From Urophycis tenuis (taxonomy: Eukaryota > Chordata > Actinopteri > Gadiformes > Phycidae): DNA of 64,000 nucleotides. The stretch covers positions 20,001-84,000 of the forward strand of contig JAXIVH010000188.1 in the NCBI GenBank assembly GCA_036785325.1. Reading direction: 5' to 3'. Positions within the stretch are counted from its first letter, which is position 1, and every line of letters starts with the position of its first letter. The notes beneath the pieces were generated by a model. That model searched no databases, was not told where the DNA came from, and saw only the letters and a program-made list of their open reading frames with translations. The position numbers and the translations under genes are program-made. This document shows, in pieces, positions 23,932 through 32,300 of the stretch.

Positions 23932-24836
23932 TCTCTCTTCCAGTCTCTCATTCTCTCCCATTGACCAGCTCAAATCCAACATGCCATGCTAAAGCATTTG
24001 TCTCCCCCTCCCCCCCGCCCGCCTCCCCCCCCAGGGGCGTGTCTGTCCGGCGGCCACAGTCTCCACGAGACGTCGTCCGTGTTGGTGGAGACGGTGACCA
24101 AGTCCTCGCCGGCGGCGGTCGGGGGCTTCCCCACGCTGCCCAAGTTCTCCTCGGACGCCAGCAAGGCCGTGTCGCGGGGGGCCGGGCTCGCCAAGGCCTT
24201 CGTGGGCCAGAAGAACATGTTCACGGTGGACTGCAGCAAAGCAGGTGAGGCCGCACTCGCGTGTGTGTGTGTGTGTGTGGGATCGCGGGTCGGCATGGAG
24301 ATCAGGGCGTTGATAGGAATTATGGTAATCCATCTCATTGTGTAAGTCAAGGGAATCTTGTTTTCTCTGCTGTACTTTACGTCAAATATTGAAATCGAGT
24401 TCACTTCCTCAAAAGACACTTTGGTTGTCGTGTCATCGTGCCAACCAGAACTGGTCTGAGAGCTGGAGAACTGGTCTGAGAGCTGGAGAACTGGTTTCAG
24501 TCCAGCGCGAGGCCCTTTCTCCCAGCTATGTTCTCACAGAGCATCGCAGGCTCACATTTCTCACATTTCTGTCCAGAGTGCTGGACAGGTGGAGGAACTC
24601 AACGCACAGCACAGCTTAACACAGACTCCCCCCCCCTCCTCCCCCCAGGTACCAACATGCTGATGGTGGGCGTCCACGGGCCCAAGGCGCCGTGCGAGGA
24701 GGTGTACGTGAAGCACATGGGCAACAGGATGTACAACGTGACCTACACGGTCAAGGAGCAGGGCGACTACATCCTCATCGTCAAGTGGGGCGACGACAAC
24801 GTGCGCGGCAGCCCCTTCCACGTCACCGTGCCTTAG
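44..24836 (+). CDS. flnc: Filamin C (3' two thirds, 37 exons, 5' end outside window)
   Basis: Filamin C is a large actin cross-linking protein of muscle Z-discs and the sarcolemma. The exons seen encode about 2,124 residues: half of Ig repeat 4 to Ig24. Exons are 44-237, 1158-1271, 1915-2058, 3054-3177, 3664-3824, 3968-4058, 4223-4392, 4782-4899, 4994-5250, 6622-7222, 7535-7708, 8192-8354, 8494-8654, 9694-9861, 10292-10415, 11013-11169, 12506-12695, 12944-12967, 14047-14294, 14924-15016, 15713-15812, 15934-16074, 16484-16612, 16961-17134, 17352-17513, 17626-17829, 18368-18520, 18936-19058, 19535-19795, 20300-20572, 20984-21121, 21398-21513, 22146-22278, 22578-22754, 23526-23744, 24035-24244, 24649-24836. 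Every junction is GT/AG and every phase closes. The Ig20 insert ([20 protein letters not shown]) and the C-terminal wording fit FLNC rather than FLNA or FLNB. Teleosts have two flnc copies (a and b); which one this is cannot be told here. Confidence 0.97.
389..507 (+). repeat. (TG)n microsatellite in flnc intron
   Basis: TG dinucleotide run with TC/TA/TT interruptions in the 920-bp intron after the first exon. The rest of that intron (508-1157) shows no recognisable feature apart from a C-rich stretch at the acceptor. Confidence 0.9.
2098..2806 (+). repeat. 18-bp minisatellite in flnc intron
   Basis: About 39 tandem copies of an 18-bp unit of the form ACCACCTCCACCAGCATT, with variants CAGCACT, CAACATT, CCGCATT and GACATC at the last third. 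The array is C-rich on + and G-rich on -. Since 18 is a multiple of three and the unit has no stop codon, long open frames appear in several frames on both strands; they are not genes. It lies inside the intron between 2,058 and 3,054. Confidence 0.95.
3178..3663 (+). other. flnc intron without recognised feature
   Basis: A 486-bp AT-rich intron with a short GATGATGATT-type repeat (3,328-3,370) and an A run. Nothing else was seen. Confidence 0.5.
4500..4778 (+). repeat. (CT)n tract followed by a long C run in flnc intron
   Basis: CT/TCTG microsatellite of about 240 bp followed by an almost pure run of some 34 C residues just before the acceptor of the exon at 4,782. The tract serves as an extreme polypyrimidine stretch. 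Confidence 0.9.
5285..5575 (+). mobile_element. tRNA-derived SINE in flnc intron
   Basis: The 5' part has RNA polymerase III promoter-like boxes: an A box (TGGTTAGGGCT near 5,311) and a B box (GGTTTGAACCC near 5,347). The body follows and the 3' part reads GGTTAAATGCAGAGACCAAA, a tail type shared by several fish SINEs and their LINE partners. It is inserted in the 1.37-kb intron before the Ig9-10 exon. Flanking CTTCTT motifs may be remnants of a target duplication, but this is weak. Confidence 0.75.
5576..6621 (+). repeat. flnc intron remainder with CT and T runs
   Basis: Mostly unremarkable sequence until 6,318, then a T run, a (CT)n run (6,348-6,388) and further CT-rich blocks up to the C-rich acceptor at 6,621. 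No gene is seen. Confidence 0.6.
6622..8654 (+). CDS. flnc: flnc exons for Ig repeats 9 to 12
   Basis: The exons are 6622-7222, 7535-7708, 8192-8354 and 8494-8654. The first, 601 bp, is the largest in the window and carries all of Ig9 and Ig10 without an intron ([20 protein letters not shown], then a second repeat ending near VYGPGVEPR). Ig11 and most of Ig12 follow. The text is very close to mammalian FLNC in its Ig12 strand motifs ([20 protein letters not shown]). GC content of the 601-bp exon is much higher than that of the flanking introns. Confidence 0.95.
7373..7421 (+). repeat. Perfect inverted repeat (17-bp arms)
   Basis: The arm GTTAAGGTGAAGGTTAA (7,373-7,389) is repeated as its exact reverse complement at 7,405-7,421, with a 15-base spacer. 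A hairpin could form in RNA or single-stranded DNA. It lies in the intron between 7,223 and 7,534. Confidence 0.8.
7928..7995 (+). repeat. Dispersed repeat fragment (ATAAGATAAGATAAAACTTT)
   Basis: A short stretch with ATAAGATAAGATAAAACTTT, ATTAATTCCC and AGGGAAATT, a text seen widely in teleost introns as part of dispersed repeats. The family cannot be named from this fragment. Confidence 0.4.
8113..8177 (+). repeat. (CT)n then C run in flnc intron
   Basis: Pure CT repeat followed by a C run, immediately upstream of the acceptor of the exon at 8,192. Confidence 0.9.
8791..9244. mobile_element. Non-autonomous hAT element (454 bp)
   Basis: The ends are CAGGGGTCTCC on the left and its exact inverse GGAGACCCCTG on the right. 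The element is flanked by an 8-bp target duplication differing at one base (TCTTAAAT at 8,783-8,790 and TCTTAAAG at 9,245-9,252). CAGGG-type ends and an 8-bp duplication are hAT hallmarks. No transposase remains. It sits in the intron between 8,654 and 9,694. Confidence 0.9.
9694..14294 (+). CDS. flnc: flnc exons for Ig repeats 13 to 15
   Basis: The exons are 9694-9861, 10292-10415, 11013-11169, 12506-12695, 12944-12967 and 14047-14294. They encode the end of Ig12, then Ig13, Ig14 ([20 protein letters not shown]) and Ig15 ([20 protein letters not shown]). Ig15 closes rod 1 before hinge 1. The introns are the most repeat-laden of the gene: a CA array, a 15-bp CT-rich minisatellite, long CT runs and a 965-bp hAT element. 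Confidence 0.95.
9874..10243 (+). repeat. (CA)n array in flnc intron
   Basis: About 370 bp of CA repeats with CG, CT and GG interruptions, followed by a CT run to 10,272. It fills nearly the entire intron between the exons at 9,861 and 10,292. Confidence 0.95.
10590..11010 (+). repeat. ~15-bp CT-rich minisatellite in flnc intron
   Basis: Tandem copies of a unit like CTCCTGTCTCACCCC or CTCCTGTCTCCCCC (14-15 bp), reaching to the acceptor of the exon at 11,013. The + strand is almost free of purines apart from G in CTG and A in CAC. Confidence 0.9.
11725..12056 (+). repeat. (CT)n / CTGT-rich microsatellite tract
   Basis: Long CT run with GT and AT interruptions in the 1.3-kb intron between 11,169 and 12,506. 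A TA run (about 12,413-12,437) follows later in the same intron. Confidence 0.9.
12944..12967 (+). CDS. flnc: flnc 24-bp microexon at the start of Ig15
   Basis: A 24-nt exon between a good acceptor (TTCCTGCAG) and a donor GTGAGT. With the flanking split codons it encodes VSIGGHGLG, the linker found in FLNA and FLNC just before Ig15. Phase is 2+21+1, which matches both neighbours. It is far too short to appear as an open frame by itself. The intron downstream of it carries the hAT insertion at 13,007-13,971. Confidence 0.93.
13007..13971 (+). mobile_element. hAT deletion derivative (965 bp) with BED-finger exon
   Basis: The ends are CAGTGTTGTGCA on the left and the inverse of CAGTGTTGCGCA on the right. 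Flanks TTGACATG and GTGACATC share six of eight bases, as expected for an old 8-bp hAT duplication. The subterminal regions are rich in GAACT/AGTTC motifs. The interior keeps a BED zinc-finger coding piece. It is inserted in the flnc intron between the microexon and the next Ig15 exon. Confidence 0.85.
13285..13575 (+). pseudogene. BED zinc-finger N-terminus of a hAT transposase
   Basis: Ninety-six residues with the zinc-finger pattern C-x2-C (LCKLC), then a helix and H-x4-H (LKRHVELKH) near residues 58-86, typical of ZBED-type hAT transposases. The open frame ends soon after the finger, and the RNase H-like catalytic domain and dimerisation region are missing. It is therefore a remnant inside the 13,007-13,971 element. 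It could still give a short DNA-binding peptide if transcribed, but nothing shows that. Confidence 0.8.
14326..14448 (+). repeat. ~18-bp tandem repeat (TTACAGGGAGTTAGAGAG)
   Basis: Five to six copies of GTTAC(T/A)GGGAGTTAGAGA near the donor side of the intron after the Ig15 exon. Confidence 0.8.
14449..14923 (+). other. flnc intron without recognised feature
   Basis: A 475-bp AT-rich stretch with no gene, repeat or element that I could identify. Confidence 0.4.
14924..15016 (+). CDS. flnc: flnc hinge-1 exon
   Basis: A 93-bp exon of 31 whole codons ([20 protein letters not shown] then a Tyr/Pro-rich stretch ending HHW) between acceptor TGATAG and donor GTATAC. It lies between Ig15 and Ig16, the place of the flexible, calpain-sensitive hinge 1. 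Because it is a multiple of three with both junctions in phase 0, it could be skipped without changing the frame; hinge 1 is known to be alternatively spliced in filamins. Whether it is skipped here is inference. Confidence 0.85.
15017..15712 (+). repeat. flnc intron with (CT)n tract
   Basis: Unremarkable until 15,536; then a CT/C-rich microsatellite up to about 15,620, upstream of the second hinge-1 exon. Confidence 0.7.
15713..19058 (+). CDS. flnc: flnc exons for Ig repeats 16 to 19
   Basis: The exons are 15713-15812, 15934-16074, 16484-16612, 16961-17134, 17352-17513, 17626-17829, 18368-18520 and 18936-19058. They encode the end of hinge 1 and Ig16 ([18 protein letters not shown]), Ig17, Ig18 ([20 protein letters not shown]), Ig19 and the start of Ig20. 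This is rod 2, where paired repeats form the main docking surface for integrin tails and other partners in the filamin family. Most junctions split a glycine codon after the first base, a phase pattern shared along the gene. Confidence 0.95.
16090..16290 (+). repeat. (CA)n and (CT)n microsatellites
   Basis: CA repeats with CG interruptions (16,095-16,199) followed by a CT run (about 16,250-16,283). A short GATGGTTCT repeat follows near 16,434-16,470. Confidence 0.9.
16636..16925 (+). repeat. Degenerate 12-18-bp tandem repeat (AACAACATGACAGTC)
   Basis: Many imperfect copies of GTCAACAACATGACA fill the intron between the exons ending at 16,612 and starting at 16,961. Unit length varies from 12 to 18 bp. 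Confidence 0.85.
17145..17332 (+). repeat. (TG)n plus GATGTAACT tandem repeat
   Basis: A short TG run followed by about ten copies of a 15-18-bp unit built on AGATGTAACTTAAG / GATATGTAACTTG. Confidence 0.85.
18073..18352 (+). repeat. 35-bp minisatellite in flnc intron
   Basis: About eight copies of a 35-bp unit starting AAGCCCACTCTGTAACCCTG and continuing TTGACGGTGGGGCCT, with a few substitutions between copies. It ends directly upstream of the acceptor of the exon at 18,368. Confidence 0.92.
19535..19795 (+). CDS. flnc: flnc Ig20 insertion exon (FLNC-specific)
   Basis: A 261-bp exon encoding 86 whole codons plus split codons at both ends. It starts [20 protein letters not shown], continues with a Thr/Arg/Glu-rich stretch ([20 protein letters not shown]) and ends in a Gly/Phe-rich tail ([20 protein letters not shown]). 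In FLNC, but not FLNA or FLNB, such an insert in Ig20 targets the protein to the Z-disc through myotilin, myopodin and XIRP partners. The first two thirds is nearly identical to mammals; the tail with two DPFG motifs differs. A TG/TC microsatellite starts directly at the donor (GTGTGTGTG). Confidence 0.95.
19796..20018 (+). repeat. (TG)n/(TGTC) microsatellite starting at a donor site
   Basis: The donor GT of the Ig20 insertion exon is the first unit of a TG array with TC and TA interruptions. Two near-identical blocks around GTGCATGTCTTTTTTATGTG show that part of the array was duplicated. Confidence 0.9.
20300..23744 (+). CDS. flnc: flnc exons for Ig repeats 20 to 23
   Basis: The exons are 20300-20572, 20984-21121, 21398-21513, 22146-22278, 22578-22754 and 23526-23744. 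They encode the rest of Ig20, Ig21 ([20 protein letters not shown]), Ig22 and Ig23 ([18 protein letters not shown]). The acceptor at 20,299 is immediately followed by GTGAGA; this looks like a donor, but the reading frame and FLNC homology place it inside the exon. Ig21 is the best known integrin-binding repeat of filamins. Confidence 0.95.
22755..23525 (+). other. flnc intron without recognised feature
   Basis: A 771-bp intron, AT-rich toward its 3' end, with no element identified. Confidence 0.4.
24035..24836 (+). CDS. flnc: flnc hinge 2 and Ig24 dimerisation domain, C-terminus
   Basis: Two exons, 24035-24244 and 24649-24836. The first begins with hinge 2 ([20 protein letters not shown]) and enters Ig24; the second ends [17 protein letters not shown] then TAG. 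Ig24 is the self-association domain that makes filamins dimeric. The C-terminus has the usual filamin length and ending. Confidence 0.96.
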
Positions 24837-26020
24837 GGGCGGCCAGCCGCTACCGCCACGCGCTCCGCGTCTCTCCTTTCTATTGTCGTCGTCGTCGTCG
24901 TTTTTTAAAACTTTTTTTTGTTTGTTTTACGTCCCGGGGCGGCGCACGCTGGAGGAGAACCTGCGAGGTCACTCGACACCGCGGCCGTTTGTTTTGCCTC
25001 GTTTTGTATTTGTTAAAGTCGAGCCGTGAGTGACGGGGAGGCGCTAGAGGAAGTGCGGGTTCTTTTCACCGTTCTATTATTTTATTTTATTTCTTTGGCG
25101 GTCGCCATGCGGACACAGACGCTAAACTGGCTGAAACTGAAACCTGGTCTCCGGGCCGAGCTAATTGGCGGTTGAACACCTGGTGCTGATTTAAAACAAA
25201 CAGAGAAAAAAGCTCCCGCGATGACTGGTGTCCTTCATCACGCAGGCGTAGCTGTAGGGATGAGGAGCAGGTGTAGCTCTGGAGTTGGTTATGGGTCGGT
25301 ACCGTTATGAGGTACACCTGGTCTGCCCTTCCCTCTGCCTCTGTGATCAGGGTGGGTGACTGGGTTTCAGTGGCGTCAGTGGTGGTGTGATGCTTTAAGT
25401 GTAGTTAAAACCCTTGTCTGTGGTCCACGAGGGCGGCTTTGCCTTTATAAAGTGACTCCAGATCTCACATGAAGAGACAACAGGCTCATGTGATACATTG
25501 GCGCGGTGAGACATAAATACTATGGTAAGAACCAGAGGACGCGGTTCAGAGAGACATTTTTACTTACTGCTTTTTTTATTTGTCTACATGCTAGTTTTCC
25601 AAATAATCCCACGATGTGTGCTGGGACAAGTTGTGTTCAGACCACATCGCATCCCAAACGCTTTTCTGACCCTTTTTTATTTTATTTATTCAAAGCCTCT
25701 CGTTTTCTTTGACAGAAAGTCCACTTTAACTGAAGTGCAGTCGATCTCCAGACTGTTGTTGAGTTCATCGATGTGTTTTTGTTTCTTTTTTTTTGTAACC
25801 GAACGAAGGACTGGGAGACGACAATCGAATCAATGTGTGAATGCTGGAAACAAAAAAACTAAACAGTGAAACGATATCATAGAGTGATGTTTTATAGTTA
25901 TTTTATATGTATCAAAAACCATGAAAGGAAAAAAAAATCTGAATATGTTTGATATTGTAATCCAATATTTTGGCAAGATTGTGCAGGCATAATAATAATA
26001 AAATGTTTCAATGCAAAGTT
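24837..26020 (+). other. flnc: flnc 3' untranslated region
   Basis: Sequence between the flnc stop and a poly(A) signal AATAAA at 25,997-26,002, in an increasingly AT-rich context. The cleavage point near 26,020 is an estimate. A second AATAAA lies at 26,415-26,420 and could give a longer form. Confidence 0.6.
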
Positions 26021-27431
26021 TGGGGTTTCTCTGGGCTTGTAATGGGAGGACCTGTGAATAGATTTCCCTGTTGGCAAACCACAGCCGCATGAGCATTGTA
26101 TCTGTTAGCCTTTAACGGCTGCTTCATGCCCTTCCAAATCCACCACCATAAAGCCTTCTAATCAATGTTCTCCCCTTCCAGTATCTCCACACGTGGAGTT
26201 GTTGTTTTAGCTCCTCAAGCGCAGACTGTAAACACCATCTGTAAACTGTTAACCCTGGAAAAAACACTTCCAGTAACCGCCATAAAACCCCAGGCCTCAT
26301 CACAAACACACACGCATGAAGCCGCGAGATGTAAATAATTTGTTTGGCTTTATTATTAGACACGTGCACGTGAGAAGCATGTTCGGGTCATCACCCTGTT
26401 GTGAAAAACTATCAAATAAATGTTTTTGTGAGCTATATGAACACAACTGATCACGTACACACGCATAAAGGTAAAAATTATGTTTATTATTGACTTTGTT
26501 TAAATTAACTACAGACAGAACAATGGGCAACGTGAGGCGCTGAAGGTGAGATTGATTGATTGATGGTGGTAAAGAGCAGAGAACAGAACGCACGAGAGAA
26601 GAGCTGAAGGACCTACAAAGCGCTGCTGATCCCACACGCCTGGGACGTGAGGGGGGCCCGGGGGGGCCGTCTCAAGTCGGACCCGGCGCCGTCCACTGGA
26701 AACGGGACGGCCTGATCCCAGCTCTCGCTCCCTCACAGCTGGCAGGGTGGCGCTGCGGTTTCTAACACGCAACCCTCAACAGAAAAGCTTGAGCTGAGTA
26801 CCTTTTGTGGACAAATTAATGACGTTGACCGAGGAATTAGCGAAACATAATGTTTGACTTTAGCACGAATCTGGGCGAGCAGGTTATAGCTGCATTGCTG
26901 TGTGTGTGTGTGTGTGTGTGAAACCAGACTACATCAGATCAAAAGGGCACTGATCATACTTTTGACGTTTCAAACATTTTATGACTTTCACTCCGTTTCC
27001 TTTTTATGCCAAATGTCAGGTACTGAGAAAAAGGGAAGTTACAGCCTAATAAAGCTGTCTGTCCCACTCACTGGTATCATAGTGACATATTGTACACTGT
27101 ACAGATTTAAACCAAAGTTTCCTGTTCCCAACATGATGCTTTCAGGCCTGCACTGTTGTTTTTCACTGCCACTTCATCCATTTTGTTAAATAGTTGTTGT
27201 TGTTGCTTTTCATCACATAATATTCTACTCAGTGTCGTATGATAACATAACCTTCTACTCAGTGTGGCGTTATAACATTACCTTTTACTAAGTGTGTTAT
27301 GATAACACAACATAACCCACTCAGTGTGGCATAACATTCTACTCACAGCGTGGCATGATAACATTACATTCTAGGCATGATAACATTACATTCTAGGCAG
27401 GATAACATCACGTTCTAGGCGTGATAACGTT
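26021..27431. other. Intergenic, with a 24-bp-type tandem repeat at its end
   Basis: No gene is seen. A TG run lies at 26,898-26,919. From about 27,218 to 27,430 there are repeated copies of a unit like CATTCTAGGCATGATAACAT, degrading to the left (CTACTCAGTGTGGC variants). The array ends directly at the displaced flnc exon copy. Confidence 0.6.
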
Positions 27432-27499
27432 CTTCCTGGGGCCCGACGGCCTGGTGGGCTTCAGAGACATTCAGTCCGGCTGGCAGCAGCTGCAGGAAA
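27432..27499 (+). pseudogene. Displaced copy of the 3' end of the flnc Ig20 insertion exon
   Basis: Sixty-eight bases align without gaps to 19,728-19,795, the end of the FLNC-specific exon; I count 7 mismatches (about 90% identity). The similarity continues past the exon boundary into the TG-rich start of the intron, so it is a copy of genomic DNA rather than spliced RNA. It codes for no complete unit and lies about 7.7 kb from its source, beyond the gene's 3' end, on the same strand. Confidence 0.9.
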
Positions 27500-27616
27500 G
27501 TGTGTGTACTGTGTGTGTGAGAGAGAGAGATTGAGAGAGGCAGTGTGTTTCTGTGTGTATGTGTGTTTTTCCGTGTTTCTCTGTTTCCACGTGTGTGTGT
27601 GTGTGTGTGTGTGTAT

Positions 27617-27700
27617 TAGGGGTGGGACGGTTCACAAAATCCACGGTTCGATTCACGGTTTTCGGTTTGGTTCGTTATTTTTGATTGTCATATGTTGACT
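27617..27700 (+). mobile_element. Terminal fragment of a hAT-like element
   Basis: TAGGGGTGGGACGGTTCACA followed by repeated CACGGTT / CGGTTTGGTTCG is typical of one end of a teleost hAT family. The opposite end was not found. Confidence 0.5.
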
Positions 27701-27777
27701 GACTTTTGTCAACAACTTTCTTACCGCAGTCATCGTAGGTCACTCTAAATGCAAAGTGGTCCCATACAGCAGACCTA

Positions 27778-28426
27778 GGCCATCCTTAAAATTATTTCGG
27801 TTTGCAGTAACCCGACTGACCCAAATATTTTTTTTTCCCCCTTTTAGTCCGACCGATTTTTTTTAACTCTTCAAACAACTAATGCAAATACAATAAAACC
27901 CTTTTAATTATATTTTAGTAAGTATCGCAAATATAAATTGCCTACATACACACGTAGGCTACGTTCTTTCTTTTATATTCGCTTCATTTCATCAATGGTT
28001 AGCGCTTGTCTGTTAATGTGGCTGCGGCTGCAGTAAAGAAAATGTTCATGGTCACCGTTCAAAGTTATACGGGTTAAGGTACCGTAGCAATACATATAAA
28101 AAATGGATTGCAATATCTCGACACCACCATAACGTGACACGAAGTTCTGGAAGACCTGTGTCCATCCCTTCTCACCTTGAGTCTTACAGTGACCGTGGTG
28201 ACTGATGTCAAGGAGACCACTAAACTTTTACGGGTTGGAGACGCAGTCAATGACGCCACGATATGCAAATTTGTTTAAATTCATACCGACGTATTCACCA
28301 TGACCAAAATTTTACTTTTTTTTTACTTAGAATTTTGAAGAAAAAAAAAATATAGACCTACCTATCGACCCTTTTTTGTTTTTTTTTTGGTCGTTACTGC
28401 AAAGAGAAATATTTTTAAGGATGGCC
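27778..28426. mobile_element. Non-autonomous TIR element (649 bp), CTA duplication
   Basis: The left end GGCCATCCTTAAAATTATTT and the inverse of the right end (GGCCATCCTTAAAAATATTT) match over about 36 bp with few differences. CTA flanks both ends (27,775-27,777 and 28,427-28,429). A 3-bp duplication points toward PIF/Harbinger, but this is not proven. The interior has no coding potential. Confidence 0.75.
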
Positions 28427-29072
28427 CTATAAAGTGCTGCTGGCGCATCTTCTAACAAGCTACCCAGACAGCAATTTCCTTTGTGGCGGATCCGTTCTCG
28501 AATCACCAAATTCGCACAGCAGTCAGACCTGATAAGCGCCTCCGCACCAACATTGCACCGAACTTGTGTTGACCACCCTCCATATGACGGAATTGCACCG
28601 GACTCCCAGCGGATTTGCAGAACGAAGGCGCCCTTCGCTGTTTTTTTTTTCAGTTTTTTCCCCACAATGGAACCTGTTTGGTAGGTGCGGATCTGATCCG
28701 GCACAGCAGGGCAAAACGGACGCGCCACATCTCAACTGAATGCGCATATATTTTACACAACGCACACACTCACAGCGGAGAGGAACGTCTCCTGTCTCCT
28801 CCGGATTCTTGGTATGTGCATTGTACAGTACAACAAAAATTATTGGTGTAATAGTGTGTTAAAATTTCTGTCAAACACGACGTTTTCCAATTTAGTTTAG
28901 CGTCTGCTAAATACCAGTCAACTTTAATTTTAGTTTTACACTGACTGACAAATATTAGCAGATTTATATTAGCCTATGTTGCTAGCAAACATTAGCTAGT
29001 CTGTCATGCAAGCAGGGCATTGGGTTAGTTCTGAATTTTTTTACATAGGACCTCAGTTCCAAGTAAGCCAGT
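28427..29072. other. Intergenic, no recognised gene
   Basis: Contains a possible splice donor (CTTG|GTATGT near 28,809) after a GC-richer block. That could be an untranslated first exon of the DUF4806-like gene downstream, but no other support is visible. Confidence 0.3.
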
Positions 29073-29370
29073 AGTCCTTTTTCCATCCAATATAAAGTCG
29101 CTTTAAAATAATGCGCATTACAAAGTTGATGCGACACATGTGATGGAAAAGCGGTTAAGTCGCTTCAACGCTAGCTTTGTCGACTTAATTTATGTCGCTG
29201 TTCAGAGGTGGATTGGCGAGAGATAATTCGACATAAATCAGATGGAAAACGGTTAAAGCGACGTAGGAAGTTCGCACATGCGCAGTGCTGTGTTATTATA
29301 TGCGCGAGAATTCGAATGTTGTGATTTTGTGTCTCACAATTACATAATTTACCTCAGAGACTAGCCTACA

Positions 29371-32300
29371 ATGGAGAGACAAAGCTGGTCGAGAGCGGAA
29401 ACCCTGACTTTTATCAGAGTTTTGGGGGATTTGGATGCGCTGTCAGCCCTCGATGGGAAGAGACAGCGTAATGCTACCATTTTTAAGGGAGTTGCGAAGG
29501 AGTTGGAGAGGAGGGGGGTGGTGAAGCCATGGGAGGCGTTCAGGACAAAGCGGAAAGCTTTAAAAGCCAAATATTTGGCAGAGAAAAGGCAGGCGTCGAG
29601 GAGTGGGGCTGGGGGCGTACGTCGTTTTGAATTTTTCGAGGAGATGGACCAACTATTGGGTGCGAGACCGGTCGTGGCGGCGAGGTCCTCAGCAATTGAC
29701 AGCACCGGTGAGTAAATTGTATTTGTTGATGTATATGTGCAGGGACGCCGTCAGGGGGGGACAAACGGCTCTTTTGTCCGGGCCCAGGAATGGGGGGGGG
29801 GGGGGCCCACAACTGGGCCCCCATGAAGTTGCGATTAATTATTCTATGTTTACTTCAAAATGTGTTAATTTGGGGGAGAAAAGTGCTATATTTGCACTCA
29901 ATAAATGATTTCTAGATCGTTTGCCTTCATTGCCCTTGAAAAAGGGCCAATAACCCCCTATCACCCCTATTCCAAATATTTGATTACGGAGAAGAAAAAA
30001 AACGACTTCTTTCGATCATAACTGTCAGTGTGCGCGAGCCAACTTGTCAGACAGACAGGTCATTGAATCATTTCATAACCACAACGGGTTAATAACACTG
30101 TTTCATATATCTATTATTATTATTTTTTTTTAAACCTTGACTTTCAAACTTTTGTAAATGTAACGGGTGAGAAGTCCCCGTTAAAATATTCAGTAGGCTA
30201 CGGTTAGTTTAGATCAGTGTAGTGTTAATCTAGACTAAATGAATATTTATGTTTACTCATACAGCCCAATCCTACCTGTACACTCGCAAACCAGGCTTAT
30301 TGAATTAGAAAAATAAACACATTTATTCTTTCCTTAAGTCTGCACCTATTTTCCCGGACAGAATGATAATGAACACTAACGCATACACATGACCGTCAAT
30401 AACCCCACGAAAGACAGGTAGGTTACATTCAAACACGGCTACCAAGTTAAACCCGTAGGCAAAACAGTGTAGAACAATGACCGTTAATAAACGTATATAC
30501 AGTCTGATACTAAAATGCAATCAGATAACACTTCAGCCAACATTTAAATTCAATAGCATCACATACTTCAACATCACCGAATACAAGTACATGCAACCGC
30601 GATGGAACCGCTCATTGAGTTCGTTTACTTTGCAGCCAGTCCACGGTGTCCACTTCAACAGTCCATGAAGTCAGTCACAATGTCAGTGTCACTCACGTGG
30701 AGATGCCCAGTCATACAGCACGGTGCAGTAGCTAGTCGCTAGTCCCCAAGCTAGTCCCACTGTGGAGATGTCAAGTGGCAGACCATTCACGGTGGGAGAG
30801 GAGGGGGAGGGAGAGCATGGAGCGGGAGATGGAAACCCAACTGCAACCTGCCGAGTCGACGTTCACCGTGGACCCCGACGCCGTCTTCTCGCTAAGACTC
30901 GCCAGCCGTCCTCCGGTTCGTCCTCAACTGCAGCTTATACCGAAACTTCTTCAAACTCACCAACTTTCACCGGCCGCCACCGTGCGCGGTCACCGGCTCT
31001 CTCTCCCTCGTCGCACTCTCTGGCGGAAGTCCCGCCCCTCTCCCGCTCTCCCTTCTGCCGTCTCTCACCGTAGGTCAAACTGTCAGTCAGTCATCCCGTC
31101 ACTCGTAGGCTCGTCACATAAAGTTTGGGATAGGGTTATCCAATTTGCTCAGTCTATTCTTTTCTGTGTTATATAGTCAAATTAAATGGTGGGGGGGGGA
31201 GGCCCAGCCAAAGGTTTGGCTGTCCTGGGCCCAGCTAAACCTGTCAGCGGCCCTGTATATGTGCTCAGTGATTAGGCTAAGTTATCCTACAGGGAATTGT
31301 AAACCTGCTAATAGATAGCCCTCCTCAGGTGTCACGTAGTTAGGACTCCAGGCTAGGCTAGCATATCACAAGTGGCAGATACTCAGACATAGCACAGTAG
31401 CTAAATAAACACTAAGACGAGGACTGAAATTTGCTAATGGAGAAGTTATGATAAACGATTTCTCACTGCCAACATTGGTCGTCTCGCTCTGTACAAATAG
31501 TTCCCCCCGATGACCAATCTGGTGTGGAAGACGACAAGGAGGAGGATGGGGGTGAGGAAGAAGAGGGTGCTGGTAAGTCAATATCGTCATGCTTTTGAAT
31601 GCCATGTTATTAATGTCAATAATGTATCATGTATCATAAAAGTGAGTACACCCCTCATATTTCTGGGTTTTATTTCCTTAAAATAATTCAACATCCGGCC
31701 AAAGTGAGTACACCCCTATGTGAAAATGCCTAGAGAGAGTCAGTATGTCACAGTACTTGTTCATCCATGTTTCTATTGGTAAACTTCCCAATGTTGGCAG
31801 TATTCATGCAGCCCCAAACCATGTCAGTCCCAATACCATGCTTGACTGGAAGCAAGACACACTAGTCTTCATACTACTCACGTGGTTACCGTCACACACA
31901 TACTTGACACCATCTAAAACAAAATTGTTTTTCTTGGACTTCAGACCACAAGACATGGTTCAAAGCACTGTGACACACTGAAGCAGATCATGCCTCACTG
32001 AAGCCCTTTCTATGCATTTTCACATAAGGGTGTACTCAGTTTTTGTTGTCAGAGGTTGAGGCTGCATTTTGAAATATTTTGAGTGATCGATAAATACTAT
32101 TTATTAGTTTTGATCGAAACGGCTTCAAAACACTGATATTCATTAAATCATTGAAACTGTAGTTGAATATGCCAAGCTTAGTTTACACCCTTTAACATCT
32201 CAAGTGTAAAACCATGTCTCAGATAATTAAATGTGTTTGTATTGTATCTGTTTTCTCATGTAATAGAGGCCATGGAGACCTCCGACTCCCCAGACCCCAC

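Noticed and set aside
29540..29824. Open frames antisense to the Myb-like exon
   Set aside because: Shadows of the + strand coding exon and the C/G-rich hAT end.
30762..31176. Ser/Pro-rich open frames inside the hAT element
   Set aside because: No hAT transposase motif (BED finger, RNase H core or dimerisation motif) and no conserved pattern; likely chance.
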